Shown here: in pieces, positions 1-7,359 of the stretch | Numbering within the stretch: position 1 is the first letter of the stretch | How the letters are laid out: each line of letters starts with the position of its first letter | Assembly (NCBI GenBank): GCA_937883755.1 | Contig: CAKZYA010000059.1 | Span: 248,001-312,000, forward strand | Source: an uncultured Flammeovirgaceae bacterium | GTDB taxonomy: Bacteria; Bacteroidota; Bacteroidia; Cytophagales; Cyclobacteriaceae | Direction of reading: 5' to 3' | Length of the DNA: 64,000 nucleotides | Translations under genes and position numbers: made by a program | Notes under the pieces: generated by a model | Seen by the model: the letters and a program-made list of their open reading frames with translations, nothing else | Databases searched by the model: none | Told to the model about the DNA's origin: nothing

Positions 1-639
1 CGTCTTCGTTCCAGAGGTAGTTCCACTACCGTCCTCATCAAAAGAAAGCTTGAGGTAGCGTATCAGCAAATCGTTTAAAGATTCTTCATCTAGTCGGGTC
101 ACCGAAACATCTTTCAGACTGTAGAGTCCTTGCACAAACTCGGTGGCGATACGTTCGGCCTCCTGGAGAAGCCTATCAATCTTACTAAAAGGATTCTTGA
201 TCGCTGACCCTGCCTGGGCAAACCCACTCGTGATAGGGTTTACTTTTTTTAGCCGGTGGCGTGATTTGCTGGGGAACGACAAGAACAAATAGCTTTCGTG
301 CTGGAGCACCAGCCGGGCGATAAAGTGATCCAGCAGTTTGCCTTCGTAGTAGCCTCTGGATTCTCCTTCCGGGTGAAAGGCATGATCGTAGTAGATATCC
401 GTTTTCTGGACGACGGTACCGACAGGCAGGAGCTTCAACTGTCGAGTGAGCACTTCGCTGGCCTGATGAAAGTAGCCTTCCGTCCAGGATTCTAGTGGGG
501 CACCTTGTACTTGAAAGCCCACCGCCACCCGGCCGTCCCGGAAGATCACTTTATCATTTTCTAGGGCGAAGATGGGCAGTCGTTTCGCCAAATAAGCTGA
601 CTTTTTATGTCTCTTGTGAATAGGTTTAGATAGTAACAT
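1..639 (-). CDS. traG: TraG-family conjugation ATPase (VirB4-like), N-terminal part only
   Basis: The visible 213 codons are the N-terminal domain of the Bacteroidota conjugation ATPase TraG, a VirB4 relative that powers assembly of the type IV secretion channel at the inner membrane. The match rests on the phrases LPIFALENDKVIFRDGR and the following region with a Trp-Tyr-rich 'ESWTEGYFHQASEVL' stretch typical of this family. The Walker motifs would lie beyond the window edge at position 1. ATG at 639 is the first start; the frame stays open upstream without another ATG, and no Shine-Dalgarno is visible, as is usual in this phylum. It is the third gene of a leftward traE-traF-traG run. The gene is cut by the window, not broken. 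Confidence 0.85.
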   Translation of the reverse strand, partial: MLLSKPIHKRHKKSAYLAKRLPIFALENDKVIFRDGRVAVGFQVQGAPLESWTEGYFHQASEVLTRQLKLLPVGTVVQKTDIYYDHAFHPEGESRGYYEGKLLDHFIARLVLQHESYLFLSFPSKSRHRLKKVNPITSGFAQAGSAIKNPFSKIDRLLQEAERIATEFVQGLYSLKDVSVTRLDEESLNDLLIRYLKLSFDEDGSGTTSGTKT

Positions 640-752
640 GAATTTTTTCGGAAACCGGAGTTCGGAGACGGAAATGATTCCCCGTTGGGACCGGATTAAT
701 TTAATTGTAGAAGATGATAAACTGGATAAAATTCGGGTTAAGCAGTAAATGA

Positions 753-1088
753 TTACCTTTTTAGCCAATCTTCCGAACCACCGATTCTGGCCTTCGGACT
801 CCGTACCATTAGGTAGCGAGGTTGCCAAAATCGGTACGACAGATAGGAAAACAGTCGGCTTGGATGTTTCTTTTGGTTGAGCTGCTTAAGTAGCAAGTAC
901 GCTAGTCCGGTGGACAAGATCACACCCCAGAAGTAGTACTTGCTCATCGGGATCATAAAGTTCAGCACGATGCCAATGACAATAGCTAAGGACATCACAA
1001 ATAGCAGGGCAAATAGGTCGGTCATGGGCAAGCCCAGTAGTTGGGCTTGCTTTTCAATGCTACGAAAGGTCTTCATATCAAGGGTCAA
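753..1088 (-). CDS. traF: TraF-type conjugation membrane protein (DUF4133)
   Basis: A 111-residue protein of the DUF4133 family, which sits directly after the DUF4134 protein in Bacteroidota conjugative transposons and is thought to be an inner-membrane part of the mating channel (VirB3-like). Two hydrophobic segments lie at about residues 24-45 and 48-68, followed by a basic soluble tail ending in GGSEDWLKR. Its start overlaps the end of traE by 11 bases, so the two are probably translationally coupled. The gap of 113 bases to traG holds no clear site. Family assignment is by length, membrane layout and gene order. Confidence 0.82.
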   Translation of the reverse strand: MTLDMKTFRSIEKQAQLLGLPMTDLFALLFVMSLAIVIGIVLNFMIPMSKYYFWGVILSTGLAYLLLKQLNQKKHPSRLFSYLSYRFWQPRYLMVRSPKARIGGSEDWLKR

Positions 1089-1446
1089 GTAAGATGTCCC
1101 CGCCCAAGAATGAGGCTAGATCGTCTACGATGAACTGGAAGCCACCGAACAGGGCAATCGCGATGACCATCCCGATCATAAACTCAATCTTGTCGGGGGC
1201 TCCAGTGAAGAACTTCATAGCCGCTTTGAAGATACCAATACCGATACCGATCAGAAAAGCGACGTTGAGAATAACAATGATCCAGACCCGGATACTGCTC
1301 AGAGCAGCTTCCACTTGAGCTTGTCCGAATGACGGAACGACTGCTAACAGCATCACAAGGAGCAATAGTGCCCCCGGTTTGGAAGTAGCCCAGGAAGTTA
1401 CCCAGCGGGGCTTACGGGTGAACAAGGAAAACAAAACATGTTGCAT
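1078..1446 (-). CDS. traE: TraE-type conjugation membrane protein (DUF4134)
   Basis: This is a DUF4134 protein, the VirB2/pilin-like small membrane subunit of Bacteroidota conjugation systems. It has a signal-like hydrophobic stretch ending near SFGQA, then two membrane helices rich in Gly, Ile and Phe separated by a short loop with the phrase FFTGAPDK, the usual layout of the family. I chose ATG at 1446 (122 residues); an in-frame TTG at 1473 could add nine residues. It overlaps traF and is preceded by a small membrane gene at 1493-1780 in the same direction. Confidence 0.85.
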   Translation of the reverse strand: MQHVLFSLFTRKPRWVTSWATSKPGALLLLVMLLAVVPSFGQAQVEAALSSIRVWIIVILNVAFLIGIGIGIFKAAMKFFTGAPDKIEFMIGMVIAIALFGGFQFIVDDLASFLGGDILLDP

Positions 1447-1492
1447 GATAATAAAAAGGGTTAGTGAGAACAAGTGAATTTTAGAAAGCTAT

Positions 1493-1780
1493 TTATACAT
1501 CCCAGGCATTAGGCGAGGGGCTAACGTTATCCGCTTTGGGTCGGAACAGTGTTGACGTCTCTCCTTTATGAGAGACGGTGCTATCTAACGGCTCGGTACC
1601 AATCCGGTCATATATCTTGACAGGGATGGCAAGATGGTTTTGATAAATCACCTTTTCTTGGCTCCGCTCTTTTGCCCACTGTCGGCATTGCCGAAGGGTT
1701 AGCAGAATCAGGCTAATCCATAGTAAAAGCGCGAGTAAACCCAAGGGGGAGCTCACCCAGTGTAACAGACTTTGTGTCAT
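1493..1780 (-). CDS. Small membrane protein at the head of the tra run, function unknown
   Basis: A 95-residue protein with one membrane helix (about residues 10-30, Leu-rich) followed by a basic and polar soluble tail. It is not recognised as a named family. It is the first gene of the leftward run that continues with traE, traF and traG, 46 bases upstream of the traE ATG, so a role in the conjugation apparatus is likely but not shown. The upstream 280 bases are shared with the divergent toxin-antitoxin pair and probably hold both promoters. Confidence 0.6.
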   Translation of the reverse strand: MTQSLLHWVSSPLGLLALLLWISLILLTLRQCRQWAKERSQEKVIYQNHLAIPVKIYDRIGTEPLDSTVSHKGETSTLFRPKADNVSPSPNAWDV

Positions 1781-1940
1781 ATTGGTCGTACGTTTATCAG
1801 GCTACCGTTTGGAGTAGCATGTTTCAAGCAGTAGCCATCTGACTACTTACTGATGAATGATTGATAAGACAATATTAGTGGGTCACAAGCAGGTGGGCAA
1901 TTTTCCGGGTGGAAAATAATTTCCAAAGTGAAAAACGGCT

Positions 1941-1971
1941 GGTTTAACTAAAATTAGTTTGATAGTTAACC
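1941..1971. promoter_or_regulatory. Inverted repeat upstream of the antitoxin gene, candidate autoregulatory operator
   Basis: GGTTTAACTA at 1941-1950 is repeated in inverted form as TAGTTAACC at 1963-1971 (one-base bulge), with a second small inverted repeat ACTAA/TTAGT nested between. It lies about 90 bases upstream of the antitoxin start in the 282-base divergent gap (1781-2062). Xre-type antitoxins usually repress their own operon by binding such repeats, so this is the best operator candidate. Nothing else distinct is seen in the gap. Confidence 0.4.
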
Positions 1972-2062
1972 ATCTAAATAAATAGTATCTCATCGGCAAC
2001 TTATAAGTAGTGCGCTGCGTTGTAAACAGTAAGCAGTCAATTGACTGTATTAAGTTAATCAA

Positions 2063-2533
2063 ATGAATATGAATCAGCCTGCTATTCCATTTAGTGCCGG
2101 ATCGTTATCGTATCTGAAAGATGTGCTGGCACTCTCGGCCAAAGAACGAAAGCAAGTACGTTCCACATTAGATCTGCTACCCTTGTCTAAAAATGGACTA
2201 CCCATCCAAGCTCTTAAGCAGTTACAAAAGAAGTTACAGATTGGGAACCGCGCGATAAGCGCGTTAGTAGGAATGTCGGAAAGTACATTACAGCGGCGCT
2301 ATCGCTCAAGTAGCCGATTATCCGAAATAGAATCTCAGACTGTCTTGCAACTGGCTGAACTCTGGTCGCAAGGCATGGAAGTTTTTGAAGATGAGAACGA
2401 TTTACGTACTTGGCTGACAAGTGAAATTCCGGCCTTAGGAGGACAAACGCCATTAACGTTGCTGGCTACTCCGTTAGGGCGCTCTCATGTTCAGGAAGTA
2501 TTGTTACGGTTAGAGTGGGGCATTTACTCTTAG
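2063..2533 (+). CDS. Xre/MbcA/ParS-type antitoxin (DUF2384)
   Basis: A 156-residue antitoxin. The central part (about residues 55-90) is a helix-turn-helix with the phrase ALVGMSESTLQRRYR; the C-terminal part (about 100-156) is the MbcA/ParS toxin-binding domain, recognised from ELWSQGMEVFEDENDLRTWL and the closing LGRSHVQEVLLRLEWGIYS. It should neutralise the RES protein encoded nine bases downstream and repress the operon. Length and order match the well-known Xre-RES type II modules. It is cargo of the ICE and may also stabilise it after integration. Confidence 0.9.
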   Translation: MNMNQPAIPFSAGSLSYLKDVLALSAKERKQVRSTLDLLPLSKNGLPIQALKQLQKKLQIGNRAISALVGMSESTLQRRYRSSSRLSEIESQTVLQLAELWSQGMEVFEDENDLRTWLTSEIPALGGQTPLTLLATPLGRSHVQEVLLRLEWGIYS

Positions 2534-2542
2534 CTACTTAAT

Positions 2543-2998
2543 ATGCTTGTCTACCGCATTGGCAGTCATCGGCGCATTCGTGATCTTCAGGGCACAGGTG
2601 GTTTGTATGTAGCGGGACGTTGGCATCAGAAAGGCACCCGGGTTTTATACACTTCTTCCAGTATTTCACTGGCTAAATTGGAAGTGCTTGCCAACAGCGT
2701 AGGAAAAATCCCCCAAAGTATGGCTTTAATGACGTTGGAATTTCCTGACGATGCGCCCACGCAAAACGTAGAGGCAAAGCAACTACCCCAAGACTGGCAC
2801 CACTATCCGTACCTCAGTCAGTTAAGCCAAATTACCGAGCAGTGGCTTAGTGACGGTGTCGATTGGATCATGAGGGTACCTTCAGCCCAGTCACCCACCG
2901 AATACAATTACCTGTTTAACCCCTTGCATCCCTGGCATGATAAGCTAAACATCGTGGAAGTGCAGGATACCTATTTTGATCCCAGGCTGAAACGATAG
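2543..2998 (+). CDS. RES-domain toxin (NAD+-consuming)
   Basis: A 151-residue RES domain protein, the toxin of the pair. The family acts on NAD+ (degradation by phosphorolysis or hydrolysis) or ADP-ribosylates targets. The name-giving residues are present: Arg26 in GRW, Glu47 in AKLEVL and Ser114 in VPSAQSP, with the usual end YNYLFNPLHP. The start lies nine bases after the antitoxin stop. It is full length for the family, so it should be active unless neutralised. A convergent gene ends 27 bases away. Confidence 0.9.
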   Translation: MLVYRIGSHRRIRDLQGTGGLYVAGRWHQKGTRVLYTSSSISLAKLEVLANSVGKIPQSMALMTLEFPDDAPTQNVEAKQLPQDWHHYPYLSQLSQITEQWLSDGVDWIMRVPSAQSPTEYNYLFNPLHPWHDKLNIVEVQDTYFDPRLKR

Positions 2999-3025
2999 AT
3001 TGGGGCTACTCGAGTAGAAATTCCT

Positions 3026-3691
3026 TTAAGAAGAGGGGGGTAAATCTTTAAAACTGTAAAGATCTTTCTTCAAACGGTCGGTTGGTAATGTCTTAAGCAA
3101 GGCAAAGGCTTCGGCATGACACCACTTGAATTTTTGCCCGCTTTCGCAGATGCATCGGTCATTTCGCCCTGGAATGCTATTCGCTAATACCATTTCTATC
3201 ACTTTAACGGCTAGGTGGACATCAGCAATGTTAAGATCTTCGGCATAAAATTGCCGTACCCCCGCAAAGTGGTGCTCATATTCTTCTCCGGCGTATTTTT
3301 TTTCTTTATTCTCATCGTAGTATAATTGGTTAGCGAAAAAGGGATACACTTTTTCCACGATGAAATCTACCAAACGAATACCCCGACTGGCCATGTGCAA
3401 CAGCTTATGATCCATATCCAGACAGCAAATACCTTCCTCAGAAATATGGCGATTAGTATCCCGAGGAATTAGTGTGCTCTTTTCAATAACCTGAGGTACG
3501 CAGTACGGGTACGTGTTGGGGATAAGAATTAGAATATTGAACGTATTCCAGTATTCCCCCTGACTGTCACATATATCCAAGTCACCCGCTAGTAGCCAAG
3601 TATTGGTGCTACTATCAAAGTGTTTACTCAGCTTAGGAAACTGCCCAAGGGCTTCTGCTATATCCTTCTCAGGAGATACTTTTCTCCTCAT
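3026..3691 (-). CDS. E2-like (UBC-fold) protein with C-terminal SEC-C zinc motif, in Pycsar operon
   Basis: A 221-residue protein. Residues about 10-130 read as a prokaryotic E2-like fold: a strand with FNILILIP, then NTYPYCVP, then NRHISEEGICCL, where His82 and Cys90 match the H-x7-C-L active-site pattern of bacterial E2 proteins. The C-terminus holds a SEC-C motif, PGRNDRCICESGQKFKWCH, with zinc ligands Cys180, Cys182, Cys191 and His192. The start overlaps the cyclase stop as TAATG, so it is translated with it. Standalone E2 proteins are known partners of the CD-NTase in type II short CBASS, so by analogy this one may modify or license the cyclase; that is inference. No E1 or JAB partner is encoded nearby. 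Confidence 0.75.
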   Translation of the reverse strand: MRRKVSPEKDIAEALGQFPKLSKHFDSSTNTWLLAGDLDICDSQGEYWNTFNILILIPNTYPYCVPQVIEKSTLIPRDTNRHISEEGICCLDMDHKLLHMASRGIRLVDFIVEKVYPFFANQLYYDENKEKKYAGEEYEHHFAGVRQFYAEDLNIADVHLAVKVIEMVLANSIPGRNDRCICESGQKFKWCHAEAFALLKTLPTDRLKKDLYSFKDLPPSS

Positions 3692-4704
3692 TAAAAGCCA
3701 AAGTAAGGCTTATTCCGCTCAGCAATCGGAGCCATATTTTTGAGTATCCGTGGAGTGGTATTGGTTACTTTACGTTTTAACCGCAGGTTGCCGTTTAAGT
3801 CCGTAGCGATAAAGTCTTGCTTCTTCAAAAAAGGTAGCCAGTGAAAATCATACTGAGTGTAACGGAACTTCTTTTCAGGTATCTCAAATATGTACCGGTC
3901 TTGATCCTTTTCGGTTCTATGGCAAACCGGGGAAAGAAAGTTATGATAGGCTTCAGCGTTATCTTTTACATAATCGCCTATGACAATACCGTTACTGTTT
4001 GCACTGGATTGCATTTTGCTCGCCAGACTCGTGTGTAAGCTACAGGTAGTTACTTCACTGATTTCCCCAATCCCCGCCTTCGCCCATATTACGTCTCGCT
4101 CGTACCCAAGATCGATTCCTGTCCGAATGTAAATCTTCTCTATTCCTTGGGCATCGAACAGGTTTTGAAGGTCAAACTTTACAAAGTAAGAAAATACACT
4201 AGCTCCCCGCAGGGCCCGATGCACGGCTTCTTTCTCGCTTAGTTCTTTTCCCCCATAGTAAATAAAGAGTCCATCCCCCTGAAGTCGATGGATATACCCA
4301 CCAAAAATCAAATATGTATGAATAGCCGCCTGTTGGATAGTGCTGTTGATGATGTATACTGTTTCTGGCGTATACTTTTTGAACAAGTTGGTAGAACCTT
4401 TAATATCCACAAACATGGATACGATGTAGTGCTTCTCAGCCCGGTCAGAATCTTTGAGGTGAGCGAAATCAGGATGTAATCCAAGTTGCTGATCAAAATT
4501 AAGTTCTACACCTAATTCTTGAGCAAGGTCTTGAATACTAGGAAGCAATTTTTCTTCGTGGGCTTCGCCTGTGAAATTCCTGAAGGACTCTTCAAGAGCT
4601 CGCCCCTCAATGCCGTCAATGCTTTTTGACAAGATTTCGGTTTGCTCATCAGCGGCAATCGCGGACTTAATTCTTTTTAAGTAATCGTCGTAAATGTTCA
4701 TCAT
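3691..4704 (-). CDS. pycC: Class III nucleotide cyclase, Pycsar PycC-like
   Basis: A 337-residue protein with a helical N-terminus (about 1-90), a single class III cyclase domain (about 93-260) and a basic C-terminal extension. The two metal-binding aspartates are visible: Asp100 in MFVDIKGST and Asp144 in LQGDGLFIYYG; RTGIDLGYE lies near 194-202. A lone soluble cyclase directly after a DUF5706-like membrane effector is the layout of Pycsar, in which phage infection triggers cCMP or cUMP synthesis and the effector kills the cell. Which nucleotide is made cannot be read by eye. It is three bases downstream of the effector and overlaps the E2-like gene. Full length, both catalytic Asp present. 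Confidence 0.82.
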   Translation of the reverse strand: MMNIYDDYLKRIKSAIAADEQTEILSKSIDGIEGRALEESFRNFTGEAHEEKLLPSIQDLAQELGVELNFDQQLGLHPDFAHLKDSDRAEKHYIVSMFVDIKGSTNLFKKYTPETVYIINSTIQQAAIHTYLIFGGYIHRLQGDGLFIYYGGKELSEKEAVHRALRGASVFSYFVKFDLQNLFDAQGIEKIYIRTGIDLGYERDVIWAKAGIGEISEVTTCSLHTSLASKMQSSANSNGIVIGDYVKDNAEAYHNFLSPVCHRTEKDQDRYIFEIPEKKFRYTQYDFHWLPFLKKQDFIATDLNGNLRLKRKVTNTTPRILKNMAPIAERNKPYFGF

Positions 4705-4707
4705 AAG

Positions 4708-5202
4708 TTATTTTATGTGGTATGCAATGAGAATGAATAAGGGAATTAGTAAGAAAAATAGAGCCGTGAATAGTTTGCCAGCTAGTTGTAAACTTTTGAA
4801 CTTACCTTGCAAGCCACTGGAAAGTTGATATACTTGATTGCGAAGGTCGGCTAGTTCATCGTCGGCACTTAGCTTAGCCGAACCATCCTGAAAGTCTTTA
4901 AGAGTCAACTCTGCGATTGCCCCAAAATATAATAACGAATTACCTCCTTTTGAATAGAATGGAGTAGCTGCAATGATGACTACAATCATTACTGTCAGTC
5001 CTAAGCCCACTAGTGCGAAAACAAAAAGATGAATCCAGATACTACTCGTCGTTTTTTCTATGATCAGTGGATATCCCGTGATCAAAGCCCCTACGATGAA
5101 TGTACTTAAAGCCAGGAAAACGGCGCACTTACTGTTTACGCTGTCGTAGTAATGATCGAATCGCTCAATACTAAATTTCAGTCGATCTCTTTCCACGAGC
5201 AT
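4708..5202 (-). CDS. pycTM: Pycsar membrane effector, PycTM-like (DUF5706)
   Basis: A 164-residue protein with an amphipathic N-terminal helix, membrane helices at about 28-49, 54-80 and 141-162, and between them a soluble segment with PFYSKGGNSLLYFG and a charged helix. This is the layout of the Pycsar effector domain family (DUF5706), where cyclic pyrimidine nucleotides trigger disruption of the inner membrane. Its ATG overlaps the stop of the DUF2188 gene (TAATG) and the cyclase gene starts three bases after its stop, so all are one transcript. The effector assignment is from layout, phrases and neighbour, not from a search. Confidence 0.8.
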   Translation of the reverse strand: MLVERDRLKFSIERFDHYYDSVNSKCAVFLALSTFIVGALITGYPLIIEKTTSSIWIHLFVFALVGLGLTVMIVVIIAATPFYSKGGNSLLYFGAIAELTLKDFQDGSAKLSADDELADLRNQVYQLSSGLQGKFKSLQLAGKLFTALFFLLIPLFILIAYHIK

Positions 5203-5429
5203 TATCCTTTAATATTTCTGGGATCATTCCCGAAAGAGTCTTTCTCTCGGATCTTTCCATTCCTTCCGTGGATCAGAAGCTCTGAACCTTGGTTTCTAGC
5301 AATTTTCCGGGCAGCACCGATAGCTTCCTTTTGGGTAGGAGCAACTATTGTAGCCTGTTTATTTCCCGCACCTTTGACAGCCCAGCCATCAGGATGCTTC
5401 ACAACATGTTGATTTTTTCCTTTTTTCAT
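5202..5429 (-). CDS. DUF2188-type small basic protein, first gene of the Pycsar operon
   Basis: A 75-residue basic protein of the DUF2188 type, recognised by HVVKHPDGWAVKGAGN near the start, AAIGAARKIARNQGSELLIHGRNGKI-like composition in the middle (read as separate short phrases) and a C-terminus with DSFGNDPRNIKG. Function of the family is unknown. I start at ATG 5429; an in-frame start at 5477 would add an unlikely hydrophobic leader. Its stop overlaps the effector start, so it is part of the defence operon and not a chance neighbour. It could act as a sensor, adaptor or chaperone; nothing in the sequence decides this. Confidence 0.7.
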   Translation of the reverse strand: MKKGKNQHVVKHPDGWAVKGAGNKQATIVAPTQKEAIGAARKIARNQGSELLIHGRNGKIREKDSFGNDPRNIKG

Positions 5430-5549
5430 GGATATTTGATTTTTGTTAAACAAGAATTTATGTGCGAGCAGCACCATTGCTGTTCATAAGTGTATTAATC
5501 GGAGATTAGAACTTTTACCCCATCTGGTGTAAAAAAAATTTTCCAGTTA

Positions 5550-6158
5550 ATGGAAATAGGAAAACACTATCAGGCGAACCAACAAAAGTTAGAAGCAGTA
5601 AGCGAGGAAGAATGGATCGTTGCGCTAGAAAAAAGTAGGCGACATTTGAAGCTACGTATTAAGCAGCGGACATTGTATGGGGCTCATAGCGAAAAGAATC
5701 TTGGTGAAGATCCCTACGACTATTACACTTCATTTGCCTACGAAGCTATCATCTCGTGAAGGTGGGAATGGAAGAGTGAGTTTTCGCTAACTGAGCAAAT
5801 GATTCGTGTTATGAATAGCCGTATATCAGAGGAGGTTGAAAAGGTGAAGCGGGAAAAATCAGTGGCATTAGAAGTTAAATACGTTGATATTGAAAACGAA
5901 CTATATAATGTCGGGATATCAGCTTATGATCTATCCCGAGAGGAAGCAAAAAAGTGGGAAAGGCAGATACAAAAAGTAGAAGCGGCCATTGCTGAAGATG
6001 ATGTCCTTAAATTCTTCTGGGACTGTATCAAGGAGGGGCATAAGAGAGTAGAAGTGGCTGACCTTATGGATTTGAAACCAAGGCAGCTCGACAAAGTACG
6101 AGAACGCTTCATTCGTACTGTCAGAAATCACCAAGCGAACAAAACACCTACACCATGA
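5550..6158 (+). pseudogene. Sigma-factor-like DNA-binding protein interrupted by one in-frame TGA
   Basis: Two open segments, 5550-5756 and 5799-6158, lie in the same frame and are separated only by TGA at 5757-5759. Reading through gives IIS-stop-RWEWKSEFSLTEQMIR, and members of this sigma-like family carry a continuous 'SGxWEW' segment here, so the ancestral codon was most likely GGA. The N-terminal half has LRIKQRTLYGAHSEKNLGEDPYDYY-type features (short phrases LYGAHSEKNLG and DPYDYY); the C-terminal end VADLMDLKPRQLDKVRERF resembles a region-4-like helix-turn-helix. It heads a trio with 6155-6604 and the ImmA-type peptidase. Either a recent nonsense mutation, a sequencing error, or two polypeptides; the downstream part could restart at ATG 5799. 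Confidence 0.65.
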
Positions 6159-6604
6159 ATACGATTGATAGGCATCAAAGCGGACAACAGCCCACTGAAG
6201 CGCAGCAGATACTAAATAATATGTACGGCCTGATGATGGAAATCAATCTTTATCGTTCGGATGAGGATATTCTCGCTGAAACCGACACTCAAGACCCTTT
6301 CATCCGAAAGCATCTGCAAAAGATTAAGCAATTAACCGCGAAGTATACTGCTGTAGGGAATCAAAGTAAATTTCAACAACTTAAGGATGAGATTCAGCGG
6401 CTTAAAGAGCTAGGTATTGAAGAGGTAAAGAAGCTGTTAAATCCACAAGATCAAATGCAGTTGCAGCCCCTATTTCGAAAATTTGAAGAGCTGACCGAGG
6501 CTGATGAGCAGTCAATTCTTGAAGATCAAGAACTTCTTCAGATGATAGAATATCTAAAAACAAAGGGTGATAGTGATGAACAAACCGCAGAGAGAGGCTC
6601 ATAA
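6155..6604 (+). CDS. Hypothetical coiled-coil-rich protein between sigma-like gene and ImmA-type peptidase
   Basis: A 149-residue protein that I do not recognise by function. It is polar and mostly helical, with likely coiled coil around residues 50-95 and an acidic C-terminus (ADEQSILEDQELL). The start overlaps the end of the preceding sigma-like gene by four bases and its end overlaps the following peptidase gene by 29 bases, so the three are a translationally coupled unit. In such trios the middle protein may be a partner or substrate of the peptidase; this is inference from order only. Confidence 0.6.
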   Translation: MNTIDRHQSGQQPTEAQQILNNMYGLMMEINLYRSDEDILAETDTQDPFIRKHLQKIKQLTAKYTAVGNQSKFQQLKDEIQRLKELGIEEVKKLLNPQDQMQLQPLFRKFEELTEADEQSILEDQELLQMIEYLKTKGDSDEQTAERGS

Positions 6605-7343
6605 GCTCTTGTCCTCGGTAGGCTGGTCGCGACCCGGTGATCTGACGATAGATGAAATAGCTTGGTCATTAGGAGCTTTTGTAAAAGAGTCTCCTTTAGA
6701 AGGAAGTGAAGGGCATATCTTAAGGAAAGGCAACACTGCCATTATAACCGTCAATGAACGGGTTGACTATCAGCCTAAAAGGAACTTTGTAGTTGCCCAC
6801 GAAATAGGACATTTTGTTCTCCACAAGGGAGTGAGCCTTCTATTCTCGGAAACCGATAAAACATTGACTGAATGGCACCAAAAAAGTGCCCATGAACAAG
6901 AGGCCAACCTGTTTGCTTCTGAATTATTGATGCCAACGGAGTTATTTATTAAAGAAATTAAGGGTGAGACATTAAGTCTTGGACTGATAGAGGAAATTGC
7001 AGATTATTTCGGCACTTCACTGACTGCTACTTTTTTGAAGTACGCGAAATATGGCGATTTCCCACTAATGATCATCTACACTGAGGGTGGAATTATCCGA
7101 TGGAAGCAGCATTCGGACGATTTTCCTTTCCAGTGGCTGCCTTTGGGCAACTCAGTACCACCCCTTACTGTAGCTGGTGATTTTTTCAACGGCAATGGAA
7201 TAGAAGATGAACCGGTAGAAGTAGATACGATAGCATGGTTTCCTGAAGATTACGGCATCAAAGGGAAAGAGCACTGGAAGCTTTGGGAGCAGTGTTTTCC
7301 AGTTTCATCTGATGGATTAATTAGCTGTCTTTGGACGAACTAA
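6576..7343 (+). CDS. ImmA/IrrE-type zinc metallopeptidase
   Basis: A 255-residue member of the ImmA/IrrE (COG2856) family. The zinc site is AHEIGH (His75, Glu76, His79) with the third ligand in EQEANLFASELLMP (Glu109), an exact family pattern. The C-terminal 120 residues are a separate beta-rich domain with WFPEDYG. ImmA peptidases cleave phage-type repressors or other regulators, often in mobile elements. I chose ATG 6576; GTG 6567 is also possible. It overlaps the previous gene. A natural partner would be the broken sigma-like protein or an Xre regulator of the element. Confidence 0.85.
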   Translation: MNKPQREAHKLLSSVGWSRPGDLTIDEIAWSLGAFVKESPLEGSEGHILRKGNTAIITVNERVDYQPKRNFVVAHEIGHFVLHKGVSLLFSETDKTLTEWHQKSAHEQEANLFASELLMPTELFIKEIKGETLSLGLIEEIADYFGTSLTATFLKYAKYGDFPLMIIYTEGGIIRWKQHSDDFPFQWLPLGNSVPPLTVAGDFFNGNGIEDEPVEVDTIAWFPEDYGIKGKEHWKLWEQCFPVSSDGLISCLWTN

Positions 7344-7359
7344 GAAAATTTGACCCTTA

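Noticed and set aside
638-748. 36-codon plus-strand frame from ATG 638 overlapping the traG start
   Set aside because: Starts inside the opposite-strand start codon, has no family character, no promoter, and lies within the tra run; kept out as chance.
3007-3018. CTACTCGAGTAG palindrome between the RES toxin and E2-like genes
   Set aside because: Perfect 12-bp palindrome, but between convergent gene ends without T-run or loop; probably chance.
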